DNA of 64,000 nt from Allgaiera indica. Lineage in GTDB: Bacteria > Pseudomonadota > Alphaproteobacteria > Rhodobacterales > Rhodobacteraceae. Positions 8,516 through 17,720 of this stretch are shown piece after piece; the stretch's first letter is position 1; each line of letters begins with the position of its first letter. Both the position numbers and the translations under genes were made by a program. The stretch is taken from assembly GCF_900106675.1 (NCBI RefSeq), contig NZ_FNOB01000001.1, forward strand, positions 62,001 to 126,000. The letters run 5' to 3'. Under the pieces are notes generated by a model. That model was given only the letters and a program-made list of their open reading frames with translations, made no database searches and was not told where the DNA came from.

Positions 8516-9498
8516 CCAAGACCTACAAGGTTGTCGGAATCGGCAACGCCATCGTCGACGTGCTGACCCAAAGCGACGACAGCTTCCTTGATCTCATGGG
8601 GATCGAGAAGGGCATCATGCAGCTGGTCGAGCGCGAGCGCGGCGAAATGCTGTACGGCGCGATGAAGGACCGCACACAGGCGCCCGGCGGCTCTGTCGCG
8701 AACACGCTGGCCGGGATCGGCAATCTGGGCCTGTCCACCGCCTTCATCGGCCGGGTACGCGACGATGCGCTGGGGCGCTTCTACGCCGACGAGATGGCCA
8801 GGGGCGGCACCGATTTCGTCAACCCGCCCGTCGCGGGGGGCGAATTGCCCACCTCGCGTTCGATGATTTTCGTCTCGCCCGATGGCGAGCGCTCGATGAA
8901 CACCTATCTGGGGATTTCGGCAGAGCTGGGCCCCGAGGACGTGGCCGATGACGTGGCCGGCCAGGCCGAGATCCTGTTCCTCGAAGGCTACCTTTACGAC
9001 AAGCCAAAGGGCAAGCAGGCGTTCGAGCGCGCCGTGCAGGTCTGCCACGCGAATGGCGGCAAGGCCGGCATCGCGCTGTCCGATCCGTTCTGTGTCGACC
9101 GCCACCGCGAGGATTTCCGCGGCCTGGTGCGAGAGCTCGACTATGTCATCGGCAACCAGCATGAATGGGAGGCGCTCTACCAGACCGATCTGAGCGCCGC
9201 GCTGGAACAGGCGGCGCGCGACAGTGGTCTGATCGTCTGCACCCGCTCGGGCCAGGATGTCGTGCTGGTGCGCGGAGACGAGGAAGCGACCGTCCCTGTC
9301 ACCCGCGTCGTGCCGGTGGATGCCACGGGCGCGGGCGACCAGTTCGCCGCGGGTTTTCTCTACGGTCTGGCAATGGGGCACCCGCTGGAGCTGTGCGGCC
9401 GCATGGGCGTGGTCGCGGCGGCCGAGGTCATCAGCCATTTCGGGGCGCGTCCCGAGGCAGACCTGAAGGCGCTGTTCGCGGAAGCGGGGCTGATCTAG
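8512..9498 (+). CDS. PfkB-family sugar/nucleoside kinase (adenosine kinase-like)
   Basis: A 328-residue ribokinase-superfamily enzyme. The GTG start at 8512 overlaps the nth stop by four bases. The N-terminal GIGNAIVDV strand, the substrate-binding PGGSVANTLAGIGNLG loop, and the C-terminal PfkB signature DATGAGDQFAAGFLYGL, with the catalytic Asp in GAGD, are all present. Related Rhodobacteraceae proteins are usually annotated as adenosine kinases, which would recycle adenosine to AMP. The sequence alone does not exclude another nucleoside or sugar. Confidence 0.85.
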   Translation: MTKTYKVVGIGNAIVDVLTQSDDSFLDLMGIEKGIMQLVERERGEMLYGAMKDRTQAPGGSVANTLAGIGNLGLSTAFIGRVRDDALGRFYADEMARGGTDFVNPPVAGGELPTSRSMIFVSPDGERSMNTYLGISAELGPEDVADDVAGQAEILFLEGYLYDKPKGKQAFERAVQVCHANGGKAGIALSDPFCVDRHREDFRGLVRELDYVIGNQHEWEALYQTDLSAALEQAARDSGLIVCTRSGQDVVLVRGDEEATVPVTRVVPVDATGAGDQFAAGFLYGLAMGHPLELCGRMGVVAAAEVISHFGARPEADLKALFAEAGLI

Positions 9499-9544
9499 GG
9501 CCTTCAGCACCGCATCGACACGAGAAAGGGACGGCGCACCCGGG

Positions 9545-9560
9545 TCCGGGACTTCCCGGA
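9545..9560. terminator. Weak hairpin between two convergent genes
   Basis: TCCGGGA and TCCCGGA form a perfect 7-bp stem with a 2-base spacer in the 79-bp gap between the kinase gene (plus) and the glycosyltransferase gene (minus). There is no U-tract on either side, so it may only assist termination. Confidence 0.3.
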
Positions 9561-9577
9561 ACGGGCGCTTGCCTGCC

Positions 9578-10657
9578 CTAGTTCGACCCGACGCCCCCAA
9601 GCCGCCGCCGAACCCGCGCCCGGGCCACGGCCAGGCCATAGGCGCCGCGGTAGAGCAGAACGTTGAGCAAGGTCACGGCAAGCACTTCAGCCGTGCTGTC
9701 GCGCGCCACCACCACCGCCATCACCGACGAGATCAGCGGCAGCAGCCAAAGCACAGCGGCGCTGGTCGAATTGCGATGGGTCTTGTTCTCGATCACGCCG
9801 TTCAGCGCGCGGAAGACGATGCTGTGCAGATGCTGCCGGTCGGGCCGGCCAACCGCGCCATTGCCCCGCCCCATGCGGCGCAGGATCGAAAACACCGTCT
9901 CGCTGACAGGGTAGATCAACACCAAGAGACCGATGATAGGAGAGATCTCAGGGTTGCGGGCGGGCAGCGCCACGGCAAGCGCAGCCAGCAGGAAGCCGAT
10001 CGAATAGGCCCCGGCATCGCCCAGGAAGATCCGCCCACTGGGGAAGTTGAGTGCGAAGAACCCGCCAACAGCACAGAGCGTCGTCAGGCTGACCGACATT
10101 AAGGCAATATCGCCCGCCTGCCAGGCAATCAGCCCGAACGCGCCGAGCAGGATCATCCCCGCCCCCGACGCCAGACCGTTGCAGCCATCGATGATATTCA
10201 GCGCGTTGGCCACCCCGCCGATCGCGAATCCGGTAAAGAACAATGCGACCAGCGGCACCGCCAGGATCGAATCGACGCCCGGAATATCCAGATGGTGCAA
10301 CGCGTAGCCGGTCGCGTTGGAGAATATCATTCCTGCCATGATCGTCGCCAGCAACCGGGTCATGACGCTGACCCGCTTGGTCAGATCCTCCCAGAATCCG
10401 GCGATGAAGACGGGAACGGCGCAGACCGCGAAGAGCCACCACTGATTGACGCCGGCCAAGCTCATCCAAAGCCCGCCCGCCAGCAGGCCGACGCCAACCG
10501 CCAGCCCACCGATTCGCGGCACCTCGCCGCGGTGAATCTTCTGGGCTCCGATCGTTCCGTCGACCGTGAACTGGCCGTGCAGGTGACGGGTTCGAAGGAT
10601 CACCCCCCCGATGGCGAGGGATGTCAAAAAGGCAACCAGCAGCGGAACGAAAAGCAT
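9578..10657 (-). CDS. MraY/WecA-family undecaprenyl-phosphate sugar-1-phosphate transferase
   Basis: A 359-residue polytopic membrane protein of the polyprenyl-phosphate N-acetylhexosamine-1-phosphate transferase family. Motifs in order are the early KIHRGEVPRIGG segment, the Asp-rich NIIDGCNGLASG motif that binds Mg and nucleotide, FLGDAGAYSIGF, and the cytoplasmic RPDRQHLHS loop with its conserved histidines. About ten hydrophobic helices are visible. These enzymes start lipopolysaccharide O-antigen, capsule or related glycan synthesis by loading a sugar phosphate on undecaprenyl phosphate. It stands alone here, without glycosyltransferase neighbours, so the glycan cannot be named. MraY itself is unlikely because no mur/fts cluster surrounds it. 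Confidence 0.88.
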   Translation of the reverse strand: MLFVPLLVAFLTSLAIGGVILRTRHLHGQFTVDGTIGAQKIHRGEVPRIGGLAVGVGLLAGGLWMSLAGVNQWWLFAVCAVPVFIAGFWEDLTKRVSVMTRLLATIMAGMIFSNATGYALHHLDIPGVDSILAVPLVALFFTGFAIGGVANALNIIDGCNGLASGAGMILLGAFGLIAWQAGDIALMSVSLTTLCAVGGFFALNFPSGRIFLGDAGAYSIGFLLAALAVALPARNPEISPIIGLLVLIYPVSETVFSILRRMGRGNGAVGRPDRQHLHSIVFRALNGVIENKTHRNSTSAAVLWLLPLISSVMAVVVARDSTAEVLAVTLLNVLLYRGAYGLAVARARVRRRLGGVGSN

Positions 10658-11099
10658 GTCAGTCCCTGATTTTGATCCGGTCTAGCCTTGCGCCGCCGGA
10701 AGGTCTTGATGAGTGGCGCCCCTACATCCCAAGAATGTCAGACGCGTGAAAACCTGCAATCCGCACCGCCATCAATTCGCGGGGCTGGAACTACCGTCCG
10801 CAACGATGCGACGCCTGTCATCGGAAGATGCGGCACAAACGACGGCTCGTCACGCATACAACCCTGCATCGCCCTTGAAATTCAAACGACCTAGAGAAAA
10901 CTATAGCGAGCCCAACGTTGTTTCGCGATCGCATTCATGCACCCCCTCCAATATTTCTCGTTTTTTTGCATCCCTGTCTACACTTAGACAAGGATCACTA
11001 TCGAAAACTGAGAATATTCGCCCTGTGATTGCTTTCTGCTTACAGGTTAATCGGTAAACATTTTATTACCCGCATATAAACCGGCGCCCGTCGACCGGT
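10658..11099. other. AT-rich intergenic with two small inverted repeats
   Basis: No coding frame here looks real. The DNA from about 10860 to 11085 is far more AT-rich than the surroundings and lies upstream of the minus-strand transferase gene, whose promoter it probably contains. Two short dyads stand out: TGTCTA-CACT-TAGACA at 10975-10990 and GGTAA-N8-TTACC at 11053-11070. Either could be a regulator site or a weak hairpin. Confidence 0.4.
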
Positions 11100-11606
11100 C
11101 TAGGCCTCAAGGCTGCGCGGCACGATGAAATCGACCATGCTGGCCTGGGCGAACTCGGCCTCTTGCCACTGCGATATCTCGAATTCGGCGACCAAGGTCG
11201 CGCCGGTCGGGAAGCGGCGGAACTCGGGGTGCGGCGGCGGTCGGATCAGCACGCGCTGCGCGAATTCCGCCAGCCCGGGGTTGTGACCGATGATCATCAC
11301 CTCGCGGCCGGTAGCGTGGCGCAGCACTGCCATGATTACCTCGACCGAGGCATTGTAGAGCGTGGGCGTCAGTTTCGCCTCGGGTGCGTCCTCCAACGCC
11401 GGCGACAGCCGCGCCCAGGTTTCGGTGGTGCGCGCGGCATGCGAGCACAGCACCTCGTCGGGCAGGTGCCCGCGCGAGTTCAGCCAGGTCCCGATCGCGG
11501 CGGCGGCACGCCGGCCGCGCGGATTGAGGGGACGGGCAAGATCCGGCGTCATCGGGTCGTCCCAACTGGATTTCGCGTGCCGGATCAGGATCAGACGCTT
11601 GGTCAT
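11100..11606 (-). CDS. sixA: SixA-type phosphohistidine phosphatase
   Basis: A 168-residue member of the histidine phosphatase (phosphoglycerate mutase-like) superfamily. The start [15 protein letters not shown] carries the RHxKSSW signature of SixA, with the catalytic His10; the second conserved His lies in MIIGHNPGLAEF. SixA removes phosphate from phosphohistidine proteins such as histidine-phosphotransfer domains and nitrogen-PTS components. The start at 11606 overlaps the stop of the upstream ferredoxin-like gene by four bases (ATGA), and that gene overlaps argB in the same way, so argB-ferredoxin-sixA is one operon. Confidence 0.9.
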   Translation of the reverse strand: MTKRLILIRHAKSSWDDPMTPDLARPLNPRGRRAAAAIGTWLNSRGHLPDEVLCSHAARTTETWARLSPALEDAPEAKLTPTLYNASVEVIMAVLRHATGREVMIIGHNPGLAEFAQRVLIRPPPHPEFRRFPTGATLVAEFEISQWQEAEFAQASMVDFIVPRSLEA

Positions 11607-12238
11607 CGGTGGAACTGCTCCATGTGATAGGCCGACTGCGCCTCCAGCCTGCCATAGATCGCCGAGACCGGACAGGCCCGGCGCACCAGGCACCCGCCGG
11701 TCCGGCAGACAGCGCCCTCTGGCCGATCAAGAAAGGCATGACAGGCGGCAACATCATAGCCGTCCGCGCCCAGCGCCCCGGCCGGGCAAGCCCCGAGGCA
11801 GGGCCGGGCGGCGCAGGTCGCGCAAGGGGCCGCCGTCGGCACCGGGGGCAAGTCGAGCCGCTCCGGCACCAGCAGCGCCCCGCGAAAGGAAACCATCAGC
11901 CCGGCACTGTCATGGACCAGCAGCGCCACTGGCGAGGCCCAGGCGCGGCCCGAGGCCAGCGCCCAGGTATAGAATGGATGATAGGGCGGGCCGCCGAAGG
12001 GAAAGCGGGCCTCGGCGCCGAAATCCGCCGCGAGCGCGCCGATCACCCTTGCCGACCAGCGGTCCATCGGATGGGGGGCGCCATCACGCCATTCGGGTTG
12101 CGCGGTCAAATGCGGCCAGAAGCCGGGTTCCGCCGGTCCCAGCAACACCAGCGTGCCGCCCGTTTCGGGATGGAAAGCGCCCAGAACAGCCAGACGATCG
12201 CGGGCCGCGGCATCGGCGATGGCGCGCAGCCGGCTCAC
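11603..12238 (-). CDS. Ferredoxin-like protein with eight C-terminal cysteines
   Basis: A 211-residue protein. The N-terminal 130 residues carry no motif I can name. The C-terminal third has cysteines at 139, 142, 147, 151, 166, 178, 183 and 189, including [14 protein letters not shown] and [13 protein letters not shown], which suggests two iron-sulfur clusters. The arrangement recalls the C-terminal ferredoxin part of epoxyqueuosine reductase QueG, but the N-terminal half is much shorter and different. It overlaps argB and sixA by four bases on either side. Function is unknown; a redox partner role is inference. Confidence 0.78.
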   Translation of the reverse strand: MSRLRAIADAAARDRLAVLGAFHPETGGTLVLLGPAEPGFWPHLTAQPEWRDGAPHPMDRWSARVIGALAADFGAEARFPFGGPPYHPFYTWALASGRAWASPVALLVHDSAGLMVSFRGALLVPERLDLPPVPTAAPCATCAARPCLGACPAGALGADGYDVAACHAFLDRPEGAVCRTGGCLVRRACPVSAIYGRLEAQSAYHMEQFHR

Positions 12239-13125
12239 CTGATGCGCGGCCTCACGCTTGGCTCGGTCGAGCGGATGATGCTGCCAGCCCCGTGTTCGGT
12301 GTACAATTCCAGGAGGCAGGCGTTGGGCACGGTGCCGTCGATGATGGTCACGGCGCGCACCCCGTCCTCCAGCGCCTTCAACGCGGTCTCGGTCTTCGGG
12401 ATCATGCCGCCGGCGATGGTTCCGTTGGCGATCATCTCGCGCACCTCTTCGGGCGACAGCTGGGTCACGACATTGCCCTGCGCGTCCTTCACGCCAGCCA
12501 CATCGGTCAACAGCAGCAGACGATCGGCCTTCAGCGCGCCCGCGATCGCGCCTGCCGCGGTATCGCCGTTGACGTTGAAGGTCTCGTTGTCCTCCATCCC
12601 GGTCGCGACCGGGGCGATCACCGGGATCATGCCGGCGCGATAGAGGTCGCGGATGATCTCGACGTTCATCTCGACCGGCTTGCCGACGAAGCCCAGTTCC
12701 GGATCATCGGCAACGCAGACCATCAGGTCGTCATCCTTGCCGGAGATCCCCACGGCGCGCCCGCCCTCGTCATTGATCGCCTGGACGATACGCTTGTTGA
12801 CAAGGCCCGACAGCACCATCTCGACCACCTCGACCGTGGCCTTGTCGGTCACCCGCTTGCCGCGCACGAATTCGGATTTGATCCCAAGCTGGCCCAGCAG
12901 CTTGTTGATCATCGGCCCGCCGCCATGCACGACCACCGGATTCACCCCGACCTGTCGCAGCAACACCACGTCGCGGGCGAATTCGGCCATGGCCTCATCG
13001 TCGCCCATGGCGTTGCCGCCGAACTTGATGACGACCACGGCGCCGCTATAGCGCTGCAGGTAGGGGAGTGCCTCGGAGAGGGTCCGGGCGGTGGCGATCG
13101 GGTCACGCATGATCTGCTTCTTCAT
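12235..13125 (-). CDS. argB: Acetylglutamate kinase
   Basis: ArgB phosphorylates N-acetylglutamate in arginine biosynthesis. The 296-residue product has the amino-acid-kinase fold motifs: [14 protein letters not shown] near residue 31, [12 protein letters not shown], the substrate-binding [34 protein letters not shown] and [15 protein letters not shown]. An N-terminal extension of the type that mediates hexamer formation and arginine inhibition is present (residues 1-30). It is the first gene of a minus-strand run and overlaps the following ferredoxin-like gene by four bases. Confidence 0.97.
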   Translation of the reverse strand: MKKQIMRDPIATARTLSEALPYLQRYSGAVVVIKFGGNAMGDDEAMAEFARDVVLLRQVGVNPVVVHGGGPMINKLLGQLGIKSEFVRGKRVTDKATVEVVEMVLSGLVNKRIVQAINDEGGRAVGISGKDDDLMVCVADDPELGFVGKPVEMNVEIIRDLYRAGMIPVIAPVATGMEDNETFNVNGDTAAGAIAGALKADRLLLLTDVAGVKDAQGNVVTQLSPEEVREMIANGTIAGGMIPKTETALKALEDGVRAVTIIDGTVPNACLLELYTEHGAGSIIRSTEPSVRPRIR

Positions 13126-13299
13126 GGGGCATGTCCTGGGGCTCGGAAAGAAGTGGTAGAACAGACGAAGCCCCCTGCCAAGGCCCGAGGTCCAGCTGAC
13201 AGCCGCGGTTCCGCCCAGATCGCGCCGCGTTCGCTGCTGCGGACCATTGCACTTCCGGCTGGCGCGGTTAGGCTTTCCCGGGCGTCAGGAGAAAGCAGA

Positions 13300-14034
13300 A
13301 TGGCGGAACGGCAGAAGACATTGGTTCTGACGGGGGCCAGCCGCGGCATCGGTCACGCCACGGTCAAGCGCTTCTCGGCCGAGGGCTGGCGGGTGCTGAC
13401 CTGTTCGCGCCAGCCCTTCGATCCGCGCTGCCCCTGGCCCGGCGGCGCGGAAAACCATATCGAGATCGACCTGGCCGAACCGAACCGCACCATCGCCGCG
13501 ATCGAGGTGATCCGCGAAAAGCTGGATGGCCGGCTCGACGCGCTGGTGAACAACGCGGGGATTTCCCCCAAGGGAGCGGGCGGGGCGCGGCTAAGCACGC
13601 TTGACACCGATCTCAAGACCTGGGGCCAGGTCTTTCATGTGAATTTCTTCGCCCCCGTGATCTTGGCGCGCGGCCTGAAGGACGAATTGGCCGCGGCACG
13701 GGGCAGCGTGGTGAACGTGACCTCGATCGCCGGTAGCCGGGTGCACCCTTTCGCCGGGGCGGCCTATGCGACATCGAAGGCCGCGCTGGCTGCGCTGACG
13801 CGCGAGATGGCGCATGATTTCGGCCCCCTTGGCGTGCGCGTCAACGCCATCGCGCCGGGCGAGGTGGAAACCGCGATCCTAAGCCCTGGCACCGAGAAAA
13901 TCGTGGCCGAGTTGCCGATGCGCCGCCTCGGCCAGCCCGCCGAGGTGGCCAGCGTCATCTGGTTCCTCTGCGCCCAGGAATCGAGCTATGTCTCGGGTAC
14001 CGAGATCGAAGTAAACGGCGCCCAGCACGTCTGA
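13300..14034 (+). CDS. Short-chain dehydrogenase/reductase
   Basis: A classical SDR of 244 residues with TGASRGIG (11-18), NNAG (84-87), and the catalytic Ser142, Tyr156 and Lys160 (AAYATSKAAL). The start at 13300 has a GTCAGGAGA ribosome-binding sequence just upstream; the long upstream in-frame extension is antisense to argB and sixA and is rejected. The substrate cannot be named. It is divergent from argB and is followed by a decayed nuclease gene. Confidence 0.9.
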   Translation: MAERQKTLVLTGASRGIGHATVKRFSAEGWRVLTCSRQPFDPRCPWPGGAENHIEIDLAEPNRTIAAIEVIREKLDGRLDALVNNAGISPKGAGGARLSTLDTDLKTWGQVFHVNFFAPVILARGLKDELAAARGSVVNVTSIAGSRVHPFAGAAYATSKAALAALTREMAHDFGPLGVRVNAIAPGEVETAILSPGTEKIVAELPMRRLGQPAEVASVIWFLCAQESSYVSGTEIEVNGAQHV

Positions 14035-14061
14035 GGTCCCGCGCGGTGGCGGAGCGGCGGC

Positions 14062-14744
14062 AGGAAGATCATCTGCCTGAGCGGTTGGGGCGACAGGCTG
14101 CATCGGCAGCTTGCCCCCTATATCGCGGCAGAACGGCCGGACGTTCTGTGCCTGCAGGAGGTCGTGCATAGCCCCCGGGCCGGGCAGGACTGGCTGACAT
14201 ATCGAGACGGCAACCATGTGCTGCCGCAGCCCTGCCCGCGCATTGCGCCATCTTCTGCCCCGCCGCGCAGGGGGACCTGTGGGACGGCGACCGGGCCGTC
14301 GCGTCGCAATGGGGGCTTGCCACCTTCGTGCATCAGTCGCTGCCGGTGAGCGCGCAGGCCCAGGGCTTCGTGCTCAAGGGCTTCGCCGCCGATGGTTTCG
14401 GCGATCATCCAAGGTCGCGCAGCGCCCATGCGATCCGGGTCTACAACGGCGCGCGGCAAAGGCCGGTCAGCATCACGCACATGCATGGGCTGCGCGATCT
14501 GCGCGTCACCTGCGGCGATTTCAACGTCGAGCCAGGCAGCGAGACCCTGAACCACCTTGCAGACCACGGCTTCACCGAGTTGGTGACGACGCGCGGCTTC
14601 GCCGGCACAAGGACCGCGCATTACGAAAAACCGGGGCGGTTCGCGGATTACATGCTGGTCAATTCCGAGGACGCTGTCCGGCGCTTCGACGTGATCCGTT
14701 CCCCCGAGGTCTCTGACCACTGCCCCCTTGTGCTTGAGGTATAG
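14062..14744 (+). pseudogene. Degraded endonuclease/exonuclease/phosphatase-family gene
   Basis: Remnants of one EEP-superfamily protein lie in different frames. In the frame starting at 14062, the reading KIICLSGWGDRLHRQLAPY continues to PDVLCLQEVVH, the usual N-terminal metal-binding region, but with no start codon. The continuation from about 14243 lies in another frame (IFCPAAQGDLWDGDRAVASQ) and runs to the end through CGDFNVEPGSE, FADYMLV and SPEVSDHCPL, the C-terminal active-site blocks. Relative to the family, sequence also appears to be missing after HVLPQ and between HGLRD and LRVTCGDFN. Lost start, frameshift and deletions together make this a pseudogene. The open tail from 14328 could still be expressed as a fragment. 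Confidence 0.75.
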
Positions 14745-14773
14745 CGGCGCGCCCCAATGCTGGCCAGATCCGC

Positions 14774-15679
14774 CTAGCGCGCCGCGTGCCCGATCATGCA
14801 GGGGGCTTCGCAAGTATCGCCGGGCGCCTCGACCTGCAACGTCGCATGATGAATTCCGAACTCGCGGTTCAGCATGCGGCGCACCTCGACCTCGGCCCCC
14901 GCGTCCTCGACGACCAGATGCACCTCGATCGAGGTCTCATGCTCGTCGATCTGCCACAGATGCAGGTGATGCACGCCGCTGATGCCTTCAACGTCGCCGA
15001 TCCGAGCGATCAGCGCCTTCGCCTCGATCTCGGGCGGCGCGCCGAGCATCAGAATGCGGATCGCCGGCCCGATCTCGCGGACCGCGTGCCACAGGATCCA
15101 GCCCGAGATCGCCAGCGTCACGATCGGGTCGGCCAGCCGCCAGTCAAACAGCATGATCAGCCCGCCCGACACGATCACCGCGACCGAAGTCGCCGCGTCG
15201 GCCAGGTTGTGCAGAAAGGCCGCGCGGATGTTCATGCTGTTCTTCGACATCGCATAGGTAAGCGTGGCGGTTGCCAAATCGACGATCAGCGCCAGCCCGG
15301 CCAGCACGACAACAATCCCGCCCTCGACCTGCGGCGGATGGAACAGGCGCAGCATGGCCTCGCCCGCCAGCCAGATCGAGATCAGGATCAGCGATGTGTA
15401 GTTGACCATCGCGGCCACCACCTCGGCCCGGCCATAGCCGAAGGTCATCGTCGCATCCGCCGGGCGCCTGGCGATACGGCGCGCGGCATAGGCGATCACC
15501 AGCGTCAGCGCGTCCGAAAAATTGTGGATCGCATCCGCGATCAGCGCGACCGAGCCCGAGAAGATCCCGCCCGCGATCTGCGCCACCGTCAGGATCAAGT
15601 TCACGGCGACGGCCAGCGCGACACGTCCGTCGCCCGCCTCGGGATCGACGTGATGGTGATGGTGGTGATCATGCGGCAT
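14774..15679 (-). CDS. Cation diffusion facilitator (Zn/Co/Cd exporter)
   Basis: A 301-residue CDF transporter that uses proton antiport to export divalent metals. It begins with a His-rich tail (HDHHHHHH, residues 3-10). The transmembrane metal site is formed by ALIADAIHNFSDA in helix II and FLHNLADAATS in helix V (HxxxD). The last 90 residues form the cytoplasmic ferredoxin-like dimerisation domain (VHHLHLWQIDEHETS). The His/Asp site composition favours zinc. It stands next to the crotonase gene on the same strand with a 20-bp gap. Confidence 0.93.
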   Translation of the reverse strand: MPHDHHHHHHVDPEAGDGRVALAVAVNLILTVAQIAGGIFSGSVALIADAIHNFSDALTLVIAYAARRIARRPADATMTFGYGRAEVVAAMVNYTSLILISIWLAGEAMLRLFHPPQVEGGIVVVLAGLALIVDLATATLTYAMSKNSMNIRAAFLHNLADAATSVAVIVSGGLIMLFDWRLADPIVTLAISGWILWHAVREIGPAIRILMLGAPPEIEAKALIARIGDVEGISGVHHLHLWQIDEHETSIEVHLVVEDAGAEVEVRRMLNREFGIHHATLQVEAPGDTCEAPCMIGHAAR

Positions 15680-15699
15680 GGTGCTACCCGGGTGCGGTC

Positions 15700-16500
15700 C
15701 TAGCGGAATTTTGGCGGACGGTTTTGCAGGTTGGCCATCACCATCTCCAACTGGTTCGTCGCGCCGATGATATCAGCCTGCAGCCGTGCCTCTAGGCCAA
15801 GCCCGGCACCCGGCGGCAGGGTCCAGGCCTGTTCGACCAGCGCCTTCGAGGCCGCAAGCGCATCGGGCGAGCGGGTGGCAAGCGCAGCCGCCATGTCGCG
15901 TGCCGCCGCCAGCGGATCGGAAGAGATGCGGGTGATCAGACCCAGGCTCAGCGCCTCTTCCGCTTCCAGAACGCGCCCGGTCATGATCAGTTCCTTGGCC
16001 AGATCGGCGCGGATCAGCTTTGGCAGGCTCTGGCTGATGCCCATATCCGGAATTATGCCCCATTTCGCCTCCATGATCGACAGGCGCGCGCCGGGGCTTG
16101 CGATCCGGAAATCCGCCCCAAGCGCAAGCTGCATCCCGGCCCCGAAGGCCACGCCGTCGATCGCCGCGATCACCGGCACCGGCAGATCGGCCCAGGCCGT
16201 CACCGGCGCCTGGAAACGGTTCGCCGCCTGGCCATCGGGCGGCGTCAGCATCTGGGCGCGAATCGCATCGAAATCGGCGGCAAAGCCTTGCAGCACGCTC
16301 AGGTCGATACCGGCCGAAAAACACCCCCCGGCGCCGCGCAAGATCACCGCGCGCAGGCCCTTGCGGGCGCGCAAATCGGCCGCCGCCGCGGCCAGCCCGT
16401 CGAAGACCGCCATCGTCCAGGCATTCTTCTTCCGGGGGCGGTTCAGAACCACCTCGGCCACCCCGGCCGTGTCGACCTCGATCAGAACCTCGTCAGCCAT
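15700..16500 (-). CDS. Crotonase-family protein (enoyl-CoA hydratase/isomerase-like)
   Basis: A 266-residue crotonase-fold protein. The CoA-binding and oxyanion-hole segments are visible: KKNAWTM, CFSAGIDLSVL, and GVAFGAGMQLALGADFRIA. The two catalytic glutamates of true enoyl-CoA hydratases are not both present. The first position reads Gln in GAGMQLAL, and the second region reads KWGIIPDMG with Asp. An isomerase-like or other CoA-ester reaction is therefore more likely than simple hydration. The substrate is unknown. Confidence 0.86.
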   Translation of the reverse strand: MADEVLIEVDTAGVAEVVLNRPRKKNAWTMAVFDGLAAAAADLRARKGLRAVILRGAGGCFSAGIDLSVLQGFAADFDAIRAQMLTPPDGQAANRFQAPVTAWADLPVPVIAAIDGVAFGAGMQLALGADFRIASPGARLSIMEAKWGIIPDMGISQSLPKLIRADLAKELIMTGRVLEAEEALSLGLITRISSDPLAAARDMAAALATRSPDALAASKALVEQAWTLPPGAGLGLEARLQADIIGATNQLEMVMANLQNRPPKFR

Positions 16501-16682
16501 GGTGCCCTCTCCGCTTTTGCGCCGCCACTATGGCCCGGCCCGCGCCCAGGTGAAAGCCCGGCGCCGCACCGCCCGCCGGATCAGGGCGCCAGGGCGTCCG
16601 TGGGGCGCCCGCGCGTCCGGGGAACGGCCTTTGACAAGCCGCGCCGCGCGGTCCAGCCTGCGCCAAACCCCGGGAGATACGC

Positions 16683-17381
16683 ATGACCAGACCCTTGACC
16701 CTGATCGTCGGTGCGGGCGCCGGCCTGTCCGCTGCGCTGGCCCGCGCCTTCGCCGCACGCGGCGATGCCGTGGCACTGGCCGCCCGCGATACCGACAAGC
16801 TGGCCGACATCGCCGACGATACCGGCGCAAGCCGCCATTCCTGCGACGCCGCCGACCCAGCCCAGGTGGCGGCGCTGTTCGCCGCCTTGGGAACCGCGCC
16901 GCGCACCGTTGTCTACAACCCCTCGGCCCGGGTGCGCGGCCCGATCACCGAGGTCGATGCCGAAGAGGTCCGCCACGCGCTGGAGGTCACCGCCTTCGGC
17001 GCCTTCCTCGTGGGGCAGGCCGCGGCGCGGGCGATGCTGGCCGCCCCGGCACGGGACGGCATTCACGGCACGATCCTGTTCACCGGCGCGTCGGCCGGGG
17101 TGAAGGGCTTCCCGCAATCGGCCAGCTTCGCGATGGGCAAGTTCGCGCAGCGCGGCCTGGCCCAATCCATGGCGCGCGAATTGCACCCCAAGGGCATCCA
17201 TGTCGCCTGGATCAACATCGACGGCCGGATCCGCAACCCCGGCCGCATCGAGGCCGCCGACGCGCCGGATTCGATGCTCGACCCCGCCGCGATCGCGCAA
17301 AGCTACCTGGCGCTGGTCGATCAGCCGCGCTCGGCCTGGTCCGAGGAACTCTCGCTGCGGCCCTGGGTCGAGACGTTCTGA
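16683..17381 (+). CDS. SDR-family protein lacking the catalytic Tyr
   Basis: A 232-residue Rossmann-fold SDR. The nucleotide loop is VGAGAGLSAAL (9-19) and the Ser region is FTGASAGVKG (Ser137). At the catalytic-Tyr position it reads SASFAMGKFA, with Phe149 four residues before Lys153, and the NNAG motif is replaced by YNPSA. Either the family uses another acid/base or it is a binding rather than catalytic protein. The start at 16683 follows a GGGAGATACGC ribosome-binding region. It is divergent from the crotonase gene. Confidence 0.82.
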   Translation: MTRPLTLIVGAGAGLSAALARAFAARGDAVALAARDTDKLADIADDTGASRHSCDAADPAQVAALFAALGTAPRTVVYNPSARVRGPITEVDAEEVRHALEVTAFGAFLVGQAAARAMLAAPARDGIHGTILFTGASAGVKGFPQSASFAMGKFAQRGLAQSMARELHPKGIHVAWINIDGRIRNPGRIEAADAPDSMLDPAAIAQSYLALVDQPRSAWSEELSLRPWVETF

Positions 17382-17720
17382 ACGCGGCGCGGTCCTCGGG
17401 CATCTGCAGGCGACCCAAGACGCGCGGCATCGCACCGGCGCGGATCAATGGCGGCGCGGGGCCGCCCGGCGATCTTGGCGTGACGTTGCCCCAGACGGGT
17501 GGTGGTTTCACCGCGCATCGGAAACCCGCACCGCCAGTCACATATCTTCTCGGCCGGCCGCCGGCAGTTCTCAGGCCCGCCAGCGGCGCCCGGATCCACG
17601 CCACGCAAGGCCGGCTGCCCGACAGACTGGTCATACCCGGCACCGCCGGGGCCGACATCAACGACGGCGCCCCCTGCACGCTTCAGCCTTCCGGCGTGAG
17701 TACTGTCGCCACCTTCGCTG
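17382..17720. other. Intergenic DNA without a recognised gene
   Basis: This stretch lies between the SDR gene and the 3'-end element of polA. Open frames on both strands read through it, but their translations show no motif and have the Arg/Pro/Gly bias of chance frames. No hairpin or repeat stands out apart from the element at its right end. Confidence 0.4.

Noticed and set aside
9578-10657. mraY assignment for the MraY/WecA-family gene
   Set aside because: No division or cell-wall cluster flanks it, and the NIIDGCNGLA motif fits the WecA-type group equally well, so only the family is named.
11362-13299. Upstream extension of the SDR frame across sixA, ferredoxin and argB
   Set aside because: These bases code for three overlapping genes on the other strand; the SDR has a proper start and ribosome-binding site at 13300.
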